In this document: in pieces, positions 1-5,800 of the stretch
Position numbering within the stretch: position 1 is the stretch's first letter
How the letters are laid out: each line of letters begins with the position of its first letter
Assembly: GCA_013202635.1 (NCBI GenBank)
Contig: JABMRO010000347.1
Coordinates: forward strand, 1 to 5,800
DNA: 5,800 bases
Reading direction: 5' to 3'
Source of the DNA: Planctomycetota bacterium
Lineage (GTDB): Bacteria; Planctomycetota; Phycisphaerae; Sedimentisphaerales; Anaerobacaceae
The notes under the pieces: model-generated
The model's database searches: none
The model's input: the letters and a program-made list of their open reading frames with translations, nothing else
What the model was told of the DNA's origin: nothing
Position numbers and translations under genes: made by a program

Positions 1-632
1 CCAAGGCCACTTTTTATGTTTCGATTCAGCCTTTGGAGGAACGGCTGGATGCCTGGAAGAAAGCAGCAGCCAACGGCCACGAAATCGGAAATCATACAAC
101 GACTCATCCCTGCTCGGGCAACTTCCCGTTCGCTCGTGAAAGGGCATTGGAAAATTACACTCTCGATAAGATGCGGTACGAACTCCAAGAGTCAAACAAT
201 ATTATCGAGCGTTTACTCGGCGTTAGGCCGGTTACCTTCGCCTATCCCTGTGGACAGAAATTTGTAGGACGGGGACAAAATCTTAAAAGCTATGTGCCGC
301 TGATAGCAGAGGAATTTTTAGCTGGACGCGGCTGGATGGACGAGTGGTCGAATGACCCGGCCTTTTGCGATATGGCACAACTGATGGGTGTGGAGCTGGA
401 CGGCAAGGACTTTGAGCAGGTCAAACAGTGGATAGATAAAACAACGGCAAATGGGGGCTGGTTGGTTTTTTGCGGCCACGAAATCGGCGAAGGAGGACGC
501 CAGACTACTCTCTCGTCAACTCTAAAGGCTCTTTGTGAATATGCTCAGGACCCGGCCAACGGATTGTGGCTTGATACCGTCCAGACAGTCGCCAGCTATA
601 TCGGCAAGCAACGTACAGGCACGGCAGATTGA
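1..632 (+). CDS. Polysaccharide deacetylase (CE4/NodB-like), 5' end outside window
   Basis: The reading frame is open from the left edge (first full codon at base 3) to the TGA at 630-632, leaving 209 visible residues. It begins with KATFYV, the strand that follows the catalytic TFDDG motif in the CE4 family, so that motif and the true start lie upstream. Motif 2, NHTTTHP, carries the two metal-binding histidines (codons 93-95 and 105-107). FAYPCG (237-254) matches the motif 3 region, GRGW resembles motif 4, and WLVFCGHEIG holds the motif 5 histidine (477-479). The family removes acetyl groups from N-acetylated or O-acetylated glycans with a divalent metal. An internal TTG at 33 is not the start, because family homology continues in frame upstream of it. 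A 46-base gap without a terminator separates it from the aminotransferase, which suggests co-transcription. The substrate is unknown. Any secretion signal would be outside the window. Confidence 0.88.
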   Translation, partial: KATFYVSIQPLEERLDAWKKAAANGHEIGNHTTTHPCSGNFPFARERALENYTLDKMRYELQESNNIIERLLGVRPVTFAYPCGQKFVGRGQNLKSYVPLIAEEFLAGRGWMDEWSNDPAFCDMAQLMGVELDGKDFEQVKQWIDKTTANGGWLVFCGHEIGEGGRQTTLSSTLKALCEYAQDPANGLWLDTVQTVASYIGKQRTGTAD

Positions 633-665
633 TTAGAAGCATTTAGCTGGTAAAATGAATCAAAA

Positions 666-672
666 AAGGAGG
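666..672 (+). promoter_or_regulatory. Shine-Dalgarno site deciding the aminotransferase start
   Basis: AAGGAGG lies six bases before the ATG at 679. An in-frame ATG at 655 also exists but has no purine-rich site in front of it. This supports 679 as the true start, with the upstream ATG lying in the leader. Confidence 0.8.
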
Positions 673-678
673 CTGAAA

Positions 679-2037
679 ATGAACACTAAAAATATCGCCA
701 AAAACACAGAAAAACAAAGTATCACCCGCCGGAATTTCCTAAAAACAAGCTGTATTGCCTTGTCCGGAGCAGCGACCGGTTTAGGAACGCAGAAGCTCCT
801 GGGTAAAGAAAGACCAACGGAAATTCCGAACATAAATCCGGGATACATCGGACCTCAATTCTTCGACAGACATGAAGAACAAGCGCTGCTGGAGGTATTG
901 GAATCCAGGTCTCCTTTCCGCTATTGGGGATCGGGAAAACCAACGAAAGTGCTGCGTTTTGAAGAAAATTTTACAAAATATATGAGCACTCGCTTTGCAC
1001 TCGGCGTAACTTCTGGCACAGCGGCTCTGGATTGCGCGGTTGCAGGTCTCGGTATCGGGCCGGGCGATGAGGTGATTGTTCCGGCCTACACATGGTGGTC
1101 GGATTATACTTGTGTGGTCCATGCTGGAGCCTTGCCGGTCTTCGCCGACATCGACAGCACCCTTAACATCGATCCCGAGGACTTCAAACGAAAGATAACT
1201 CCTCGCACTAAGGCCGTCATTGCCGTGCACTTACTTGGCGGTCTGTGTGATATGGACCCAATTATGGAAATAGCCGGTAAAAACGGAGTGGCGGTACTGG
1301 AGGATTGTGCGCAATGTGTCGGCGGTTCTTATCGCGGAAAAACACTGGGGTCAATCGGTGACGTGGGCATTTATAGTTTTCAGGTCAATAAAATGATTAC
1401 CTCAGGCGAAGGCGGTGCACTGGTAACTAGTAATCCGCTCATTTACGAACGCTCGGCGCGCTTTCACGATATGGGCACAATACGTCAGCTTTTTCTTGAC
1501 CGTTCGGGCCCAAGCCAGGTACAAACATTTGCCGGAGAGAACTTCAGGATGAATGAATTTACGGGAGCCGTGCTTGGGGCGCAGTTGTCCAAGCTCGATT
1601 CCATGCTCGCTCAACTGCGCGGTAATGCAGAAGCTGTATATAACGGCATTAAAAATCTGCCCGGCATTCGCCTACGCCACCGCCCCGACCCGGACGGTGA
1701 TATTGGTTACGGTATTTATTTCGAAATGAAAGACAAAGCAACCCGTAACCGCTGCATCCGGGATTTGAGGAAACGAAGGGTTCCGGCATCCACTCTAACG
1801 GGATCGGTTCTACTGCCGGTTCAGGAATCCGTAATCAACAAAAGAACGCGACACCCCAACTGGCCCTCATTTAACAGCCCGGAAGGAAAGAAAATCAAAT
1901 ATGGCCCGGACAGTTGCCGCCAAACACTGGGGATATTCGACCGTTTCGTCCAGGTACGCATCGGCGCAAAATACACCCAGCGTATCAACGACCATATCAT
2001 TGATTCTATCCGTGAGGTCTATAATTCTCTGGTGTGA
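679..2037 (+). CDS. DegT/DnrJ/EryC1/StrS-family PLP aminotransferase with a Tat signal peptide
   Basis: This 452-residue protein belongs to the family of PLP-dependent sugar and cyclitol aminotransferases, which transfer an amino group from glutamate or glutamine to a keto-sugar. Numbered from ATG 679, the N terminus holds a twin-arginine motif, ITRRNFLKTS (Arg17-Arg18), then a hydrophobic Ala/Gly-rich stretch. The catalytic domain starts near residue 55. It contains TSGTAALD, PAYTWWSD, VFADID, LEDCAQ with the PLP-nitrogen aspartate Asp209, and YSFQVNK with the likely Schiff-base lysine Lys238, followed by SGEGGALVT. FRMNEFTGAVLGAQL marks the start of the C-terminal part. No key residue is missing, so the enzyme looks active. 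The C-terminal region (about residues 350-452) diverges from the antibiotic-sugar enzymes I recall, so the acceptor sugar cannot be named. Known relatives are mostly cytoplasmic, so an export signal is unusual, although Tat can move folded, cofactor-loaded proteins. It is probably co-transcribed with the deacetylase. Confidence 0.9.
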   Translation: MNTKNIAKNTEKQSITRRNFLKTSCIALSGAATGLGTQKLLGKERPTEIPNINPGYIGPQFFDRHEEQALLEVLESRSPFRYWGSGKPTKVLRFEENFTKYMSTRFALGVTSGTAALDCAVAGLGIGPGDEVIVPAYTWWSDYTCVVHAGALPVFADIDSTLNIDPEDFKRKITPRTKAVIAVHLLGGLCDMDPIMEIAGKNGVAVLEDCAQCVGGSYRGKTLGSIGDVGIYSFQVNKMITSGEGGALVTSNPLIYERSARFHDMGTIRQLFLDRSGPSQVQTFAGENFRMNEFTGAVLGAQLSKLDSMLAQLRGNAEAVYNGIKNLPGIRLRHRPDPDGDIGYGIYFEMKDKATRNRCIRDLRKRRVPASTLTGSVLLPVQESVINKRTRHPNWPSFNSPEGKKIKYGPDSCRQTLGIFDRFVQVRIGAKYTQRINDHIIDSIREVYNSLV

Positions 2038-2140
2038 TTTACCAGGAGAGAAACAACCGCTGAGTTGATTAGTAGTGAACGGAAAAATTTAGTGCACGGG
2101 AATTTGATAGAAATGATTTCTCTGACGAAAGGAGATACTG
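2038..2140 (+). other. 103-base gap between aminotransferase and dehydratase genes
   Basis: The gap holds no convincing promoter or terminator. It contains a purine-rich, Shine-Dalgarno-like sequence (AGGAGAG, 2044-2050) with no well-placed start codon after it, and a short AT-rich palindrome (AGAAAT-G-ATTTCT, 2109-2121) just before the dehydratase ribosome binding site. The palindrome could be an operator half-site or chance. The gap is long enough for a separate promoter, but no good -35/-10 pair is visible. Confidence 0.35.
2128..2134 (+). promoter_or_regulatory. Shine-Dalgarno site of the dehydratase gene
   Basis: AAAGGAG lies six bases before the ATG at 2141. A second in-frame ATG at 2153 would sit 18 bases away, so the spacing favours 2141. 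Both starts keep the twin-arginine motif. Confidence 0.75.
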
Positions 2141-3364
2141 ATGATTGATTATATGAAGCGACGCAATTTTCTAACAAGTCTTGCAGCATTAGGTGTTGCT
2201 CCTCATCTTGGTGCTTGTGCAGAAATCATTCCTTCTACAAATTTAATCGGATCAGGCAGCCAAAGCAAGCGAGCAAACCTGAAAATCACAAAAGTGGAAG
2301 TTCTCCAGATAACCGGGAAAAACAAAAGAAAGATGCTTTACTTGAAAATCCATACTAACGAAGGCCTTACGGGTCTCTATGGTCCAATTGACAACGAAGC
2401 GGCCATGTTTGTTGACCGATTCTTTAAGGGACGCTTAATCGGACAGGACCCTCTCGCTTATGAAGCATACTGGGATAAGATGTTTCGAGCAGACCGGCAT
2501 TCACGCGGCAGTCACTATATCATGGGTCTCAGCGCCGTGGACAATGCCCTCTGGGACCTTCGCGGCCGCCTCTTCGGGCTGCCTGTTTATCGGCTTCTCG
2601 GCGGTTTGCGAAATAAGGTAAGGGCCTATGCCAGTTGTCTGGGATTCTCACAGGAGCCATCCGCTCTGCAAGTGAAAGCCCGAGAGCTGAAACAGCAGGG
2701 ATATCGACATCAGAAATGGTTTGTGCGGGACCGCGGCCCCAGCTTTGGCCCCGGCGGTGTTGAAGAGGATGTGAGAGTTGTTCGTCTGCTTCGCGAAGCC
2801 GTGGGGGATGATGTGGACCTCATGTTCGACGCATTCTGGAAATGGGATCTTCAGTACGCCTTAGCCTGGACAAGACGGACAGAGCAATATCGTCCGCGAT
2901 GGATTGAAGAGCCCTTCCAGACAGCCAATTTGGATGCCTTCATCGAGCTTAGCCGCGAAACCTCAATCCCTGTGGCCACGGGAGAGCATTTTTACAGTCG
3001 CTATGATGTCCACAAGTTCCTCAAGGCCGATGCAATCATGGTGGTTCAGGCCGACCCGGAATGGTGCGGCGGTGTCAGTGAGCTGGTCAAGATATGTACG
3101 CTGGCATCAGTTCATGGTGTGAATGTTATCCCGCATGGCCATAGCCTTCATGCCGCCATGCATGTGGTCGCAAGTCAACCGATAGAAGTTTGTCCTCTTG
3201 TGGAATACCTGATTCAGAAAATGAACAGTTACTATGACTTCGAAAAACACCAGCCAAGACCGGTTAACGGAATACTGGAGCTGTCAGACCGGCCGGGCTT
3301 TGGGATTGAGCTGGACGAGTCCAAAATCCAAGATATCAGGCCGGTATCATGGCAGCAAACTTGA
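2141..3364 (+). CDS. Enolase-superfamily (mandelate racemase/MLE type) sugar-acid dehydratase, exported, possible lipoprotein
   Basis: The 407-residue product has the two-domain layout of the mandelate racemase subgroup. This group abstracts a proton next to a carboxylate on a Mg2+ centre, and many members dehydrate sugar acids. The N terminus reads KRRNFLTSL (Arg7-Arg8), a Tat-like motif, followed by LGAC with Cys26 in a lipobox-like position. The capping domain covers about residues 45-155 and contains DNALWDLRG (from residue 134) and RLLGG. The barrel has HQKWF (Lys192), the three likely metal ligands Asp230 (LMFDAFW), Glu256 (WIEEPF) and Glu282 (ATGEHF), and an acid-base pair Asp305 (QADPEWCGG) and His332 (IPHGHS). 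The GEH, WCGG and IPHG motifs and the PVNG/PGFG ending resemble L-rhamnonate dehydratase and its relatives. The ligand spacing fits that group as I recall it, so a deoxy-sugar or hexonic acid is the likely substrate type. The exact acid is not determined. It is probably downstream in the same transcript as the aminotransferase. Confidence 0.88.
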   Translation: MIDYMKRRNFLTSLAALGVAPHLGACAEIIPSTNLIGSGSQSKRANLKITKVEVLQITGKNKRKMLYLKIHTNEGLTGLYGPIDNEAAMFVDRFFKGRLIGQDPLAYEAYWDKMFRADRHSRGSHYIMGLSAVDNALWDLRGRLFGLPVYRLLGGLRNKVRAYASCLGFSQEPSALQVKARELKQQGYRHQKWFVRDRGPSFGPGGVEEDVRVVRLLREAVGDDVDLMFDAFWKWDLQYALAWTRRTEQYRPRWIEEPFQTANLDAFIELSRETSIPVATGEHFYSRYDVHKFLKADAIMVVQADPEWCGGVSELVKICTLASVHGVNVIPHGHSLHAAMHVVASQPIEVCPLVEYLIQKMNSYYDFEKHQPRPVNGILELSDRPGFGIELDESKIQDIRPVSWQQT

Positions 3365-3412
3365 GCTGAGAAAAGCTCTAAATCCGCTATCTAAAAGATC
3401 TGTCCTTGGCCA

Positions 3413-3440
3413 TGAAAAATAAACGTCACGGTTTTCGTGA
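3413..3440 (-). terminator. Weak intrinsic terminator candidate for the - strand operon
   Basis: Read on the - strand, a five-base-pair stem TCACG/CGTGA with loop AAAAC (3440-3426) ends on the stop codon of the NHL gene. It is followed by CG and a T-rich run, TTTATTTTT (3423-3415). The stem is short and only moderately GC-rich, so the call is tentative. The rest of the convergent gap (3365-3412) holds one weak hairpin, GAGCT/AGCTC (3363-3378), just after the dehydratase stop. It lacks a T run, so no + strand terminator is supported. Confidence 0.35.
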
Positions 3441-4412
3441 AAACTTCTGCGCCCGTCCACCCTGAATGTCCCCAAGGTAGACATTTCCCTGTGAATCCAC
3501 GCCGATGCTGTGCACCAGGTTTACCTCGCCCAATTTCCCCGGTGGAACTGTAATTTGGTTCAGGGGCACCCGCAACAGAACTTTGCCATCTAAGTTCAAC
3601 TTCATTATTATCTGGTCCGGTGGCGGATTAACGAGCCACTTGCCTGTTGTATCTCTGACAGGAGAAGAGCCGCAGACCCAAATCTCATCTTTTTTCGTCA
3701 TACAAAGACCCCAGGGTGTAATCAGGTCCGCCCACACAGCGAGCAGCTTACCCCTGGTATCGAAGACCTGGATGCGAGCGTTGTCCCGGTCGGCAACATA
3801 TAGCCGTTTACGAGAATCTGCTACAATCGAATGAGGCAGTGCAAACCGGCCCGGCTCACTGCCGGCTTGACCCCACTGGTTAACATACTTACCTTTGGCA
3901 TCAAAGTGAATAACCCTTCTATTGCCATATCCGTCGGAGACAAAAATATCGCCGGAAGGAAGTATCGCCATGTCGGTCGGCCTGTCAAAATGCTCCTTGT
4001 CGGTACCGGCAATGCCCGTTTCACCGAGCGTCAACAGCAGCTTACCTTTGGGGCTGTATTTACGCACAACCTGTTCTGTAATATTTGCGGTCCAAATATT
4101 TCCATCAGGGCCGATTCTGATAAAATGCGACCCACTGGAATCCTCCATATACCAGGCGCGCAGTAAAGTTCCATCGGTCTTGTAAACCTGAACAGTCGGC
4201 TGACTGCGAGTAAAGATGTAGATTTGATCCTGTTTATCCACAGTGATGCCGGGCATCTGGCCCCATTTGAAGCGGTCCGGTTTCCGAGGCCACGTGGTAT
4301 CAACAACGTAATGTGAAGCGTCGCCCTGCTGCTCCTGGGACGGCTGCGCCAGTATGTTACTCAATAGAATCAATAACAAAACCATAGCAATAGTGTAAGA
4401 AGTTGAACGCAC
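3426..4412 (-). CDS. Secreted NHL-repeat beta-propeller, peptidyl-hydroxyglycine lyase (PAL)-like
   Basis: This 328-residue protein starts at a GTG supported by a strong Shine-Dalgarno site. Residues 1-22 form a Sec-type signal: a basic N terminus, then a hydrophobic run (MVLLLILLSNI) ending LAQ. The remainder has repeated NHL-type blades (GITVDKQDQIYIF, IRIGPDGNIWTAN, MAILPSGDIFVSDGYGN, SIVADSRKRLYVADR, SIGVDSQGNVYLGD), consistent with a six-bladed propeller. It resembles the bacterial relatives of the amidating lyase domain, PAL. The residues that build the PAL active site appear present: His96, His194 and His301 as candidate metal ligands, Tyr162 in DGYGN, Arg209 in DRDN, and Arg69. The true substrate in bacteria is not established, and many such proteins may only bind ligands. 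It follows the oxidoreductase gene by 21 bases, so the two probably share a transcript. A blade-scaffold or sugar-binding role is equally possible. Confidence 0.85.
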   Translation of the reverse strand: MRSTSYTIAMVLLLILLSNILAQPSQEQQGDASHYVVDTTWPRKPDRFKWGQMPGITVDKQDQIYIFTRSQPTVQVYKTDGTLLRAWYMEDSSGSHFIRIGPDGNIWTANITEQVVRKYSPKGKLLLTLGETGIAGTDKEHFDRPTDMAILPSGDIFVSDGYGNRRVIHFDAKGKYVNQWGQAGSEPGRFALPHSIVADSRKRLYVADRDNARIQVFDTRGKLLAVWADLITPWGLCMTKKDEIWVCGSSPVRDTTGKWLVNPPPDQIIMKLNLDGKVLLRVPLNQITVPPGKLGEVNLVHSIGVDSQGNVYLGDIQGGRAQKFSRKP

Positions 4413-4418
4413 CTGGCA

Positions 4419-4427
4419 CTCTCCTTT
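4419..4427 (-). promoter_or_regulatory. Shine-Dalgarno site supporting a GTG start for the NHL gene
   Basis: On the - strand AAAGGAGAG (4427-4419) sits six bases before the GTG at 4412-4410. It lies entirely in the 21-base gap after the oxidoreductase stop. The next in-frame ATG is ten codons in and would remove the basic N-region of the signal peptide, so GTG is preferred. Confidence 0.8.
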
Positions 4428-4433
4428 CTACTA

Positions 4434-5800
4434 TCATACATTATCAGATACGACAAACGGCTTGCGGTATTTTCGTGAAATAAGCCTGTTCGCTTCTTTA
4501 CTCATTGGGCCGGTGAATCTCTCTTTATCGGGGTCCATAGTCAGCATTGAACCCAAAGCAAGCAATTTTTTATTGACTCCAAGTCGATTGGCCAAGAGAT
4601 GGTCAATCAGGCGTTCGAACGACTCATAGAATTCCGCTTTGCTTTTAATAACCTGGCGGATTTCGTTATTGTGTTTGTGTTTTCCCACCTGATATGAGAT
4701 GTTTGCCATATGAACCAGACCGCAGGAGAGATGTCCCTCCAGGGCATCCGTGAAGAGTTCATTGGTTTTGCGGCTGCGAACAACGCTGATAAAATTCTCT
4801 TTGCAACCGGGTTGTTTGCGGGTGAATTCCTTTATTAACTTTCCGAGATTATCGAAAGCCGCCCCGTCTTTTACGTAACCACCTTCACATTGTACTATGA
4901 ATCCTGTCCGTACCCCGCGGAACTCATCCATACTTACCCGTGCGTTCTTGACCCAGTTCGATTGTCGAAACGACTTATTGCGAGGCAGTCCGCGAACTTC
5001 AAAAATGATAGGGGCCGGCTCATAATCCAACAGGGTAATCATTGTATTCGGGGTCTGTCCATCGTCATCATAGCCCAGACGTGCCCCAATGCTTATCACT
5101 CGCTTCGGCAGTGTAGTTTTTCTTAAGGCCCAGCGACACCCATCCATAGCATGAATGCCCATATTTCCCAGATCGCCGTTACCGGTATCCCAGTCCCAAT
5201 GCCAGTCGTAGTGCAGGTGCTCTCGCATCAGCGGTTTCTTAGGGGCCGGGCCGCACCAGAGATTGTAATCGCACAACTTGGGTGTGGATTGTGGTCCATC
5301 TACTTTGCCGATGCTCATCCTCGGCCTGTAGTTAATCCCATACACGCATTTGATTTTCCCCAGATTACCGCCCCAGATATACTCAAGTGATTCCTCAATC
5401 GCGCCGCTGTTCCGAGGCCCATGAACGGCCTGTACTACGCGATTGTACTTGCGCATGGCCTCGACCATCTTGCGACCCTCAAAGATGTTGTGTGAGGCGG
5501 GTTTTTGAACGAACACGTCTTTTCCAGCCTGACAGGCCATAATCGTCATCAGCGAATGCCAATGGTTCGGCGTCGTAATAGAAACAGCATCGATGTCCTT
5601 GTCATCCAACAGGTCACGAAAATCCCTGTAGGCCTTGACCTTCTCACCTCGCTTACTAAACTGGTTCAATTCATAGTTGAGGTGGTTTTCATCACAGTCA
5701 CACAATGCTGCAATACGGACACCCGGAATCTTTCTAAAGTCCCTGATATCTCCTCTTCCCTTGCCGCCGATTTTGACAAACGAACCTATCCCTATTACAC
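4434..5800 (-). CDS. Gfo/Idh/MocA-family oxidoreductase, 5' end outside window
   Basis: The frame is open from the right edge to the TGA at 4436-4434, giving 454 visible residues. The family comprises NAD(P)-dependent dehydrogenases of sugars and cyclitols, plus some glycosidases with a redox mechanism. The start of the Rossmann fold is visible: VIGIGSFV, GGKGRGD, then PGVRIAALCDCDEN. It continues with DAVSITTPNHWH and VFVQKPAS. The latter is the EKP motif with Gln for Glu, and its catalytic lysine codon is 5504-5502. The C-terminal domain has DTGNGDLGN and GIHAMD, whose histidine codon 5153-5151 is the usual catalytic candidate. The ending with SRKYRKPFVV is typical of planctomycete and lentisphaerote members, which often carry Tat signals. 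Any such signal here lies beyond the edge. A TTG at 5705 could be read as a start, but the fold clearly extends upstream of it. The nucleotide-binding loop is unusual (see findings). It heads an apparent operon with the NHL gene. Confidence 0.9.
   Translation of the reverse strand, partial: VIGIGSFVKIGGKGRGDIRDFRKIPGVRIAALCDCDENHLNYELNQFSKRGEKVKAYRDFRDLLDDKDIDAVSITTPNHWHSLMTIMACQAGKDVFVQKPASHNIFEGRKMVEAMRKYNRVVQAVHGPRNSGAIEESLEYIWGGNLGKIKCVYGINYRPRMSIGKVDGPQSTPKLCDYNLWCGPAPKKPLMREHLHYDWHWDWDTGNGDLGNMGIHAMDGCRWALRKTTLPKRVISIGARLGYDDDGQTPNTMITLLDYEPAPIIFEVRGLPRNKSFRQSNWVKNARVSMDEFRGVRTGFIVQCEGGYVKDGAAFDNLGKLIKEFTRKQPGCKENFISVVRSRKTNELFTDALEGHLSCGLVHMANISYQVGKHKHNNEIRQVIKSKAEFYESFERLIDHLLANRLGVNKKLLALGSMLTMDPDKERFTGPMSKEANRLISRKYRKPFVVSDNV

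Noticed and set aside
655..678. Upstream in-frame ATG at 655 as the aminotransferase start
   Set aside because: It has no Shine-Dalgarno site, while the ATG at 679 has a perfect one six bases upstream and still keeps the full Tat signal.
781..1230. 149-codon open frame on the - strand within the aminotransferase gene
   Set aside because: It lies wholly antisense to a gene with clear family motifs, shows no recognisable domain, and is best explained as a shadow frame.
3363..3378. GAGCT/AGCTC hairpin after the dehydratase stop as a + strand terminator
   Set aside because: The stem is only five base pairs and no T run follows.
3431..3444. GTTTTC/GAAAAC inverted repeat as a regulatory site or attachment site
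   Set aside because: It lies in the 3' coding end of the NHL gene, is short and low in complexity, and has no partner copy in the window.
3831..4185. Overlapping + strand open frames of 87-111 codons opposite the NHL gene
   Set aside because: They show no family motifs and sit antisense to well-supported NHL repeats, so they are treated as shadow frames.
5703..5705. TTG at 5705 as the start of the oxidoreductase
   Set aside because: The in-frame sequence upstream encodes the first strand and glycine-rich loop of the Rossmann fold, so the gene continues past the right edge.

Overview
The window holds five protein-coding genes and no recognisable RNA gene, mobile element or CRISPR array. Three genes lie on the + strand: a polysaccharide deacetylase cut by the left edge, a DegT-type PLP aminotransferase, and an enolase-superfamily sugar-acid dehydratase. 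Two lie on the - strand: a Gfo/Idh/MocA oxidoreductase cut by the right edge, followed by an NHL beta-propeller protein. The two groups converge on a 61-base gap at about 3365-3425.

The gene families suggest a bacterium of the PVC group, most likely a planctomycete (Phycisphaerae/Sedimentisphaerales-like) or a lentisphaerote. These groups carry many Tat-tagged Gfo/Idh/MocA, DegT and enolase-superfamily proteins together with secreted NHL proteins. Base composition is near balanced, and the three visible gene starts have clear purine-rich Shine-Dalgarno sites. This placement is an inference from gene content, not from a marker gene.

Layout: 1-632, C-terminal part of the deacetylase; 46-base gap; 679-2037, aminotransferase with a twin-arginine signal; 103-base gap; 2141-3364, dehydratase with a twin-arginine signal and a lipobox-like cysteine; convergent gap with a weak - strand terminator candidate; 3426-4412 (-), NHL protein with a Sec-type signal and a GTG start; 21-base gap; 4434-5800 (-), Gfo/Idh/MocA oxidoreductase. 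The short gaps suggest one operon on each strand.

All five families act on sugars or on substrates at the cell surface. The deacetylase could remove N- or O-acetyl groups from a glycan, the oxidoreductase could oxidise a sugar or cyclitol, the aminotransferase could add an amino group to a keto-sugar, and the dehydratase could dehydrate a sugar acid. The export signals on the aminotransferase and dehydratase are the most unusual point, because their best-known relatives are cytoplasmic. The locus may encode a periplasmic or membrane-tethered sugar-modification route. No substrate can be fixed from sequence alone.
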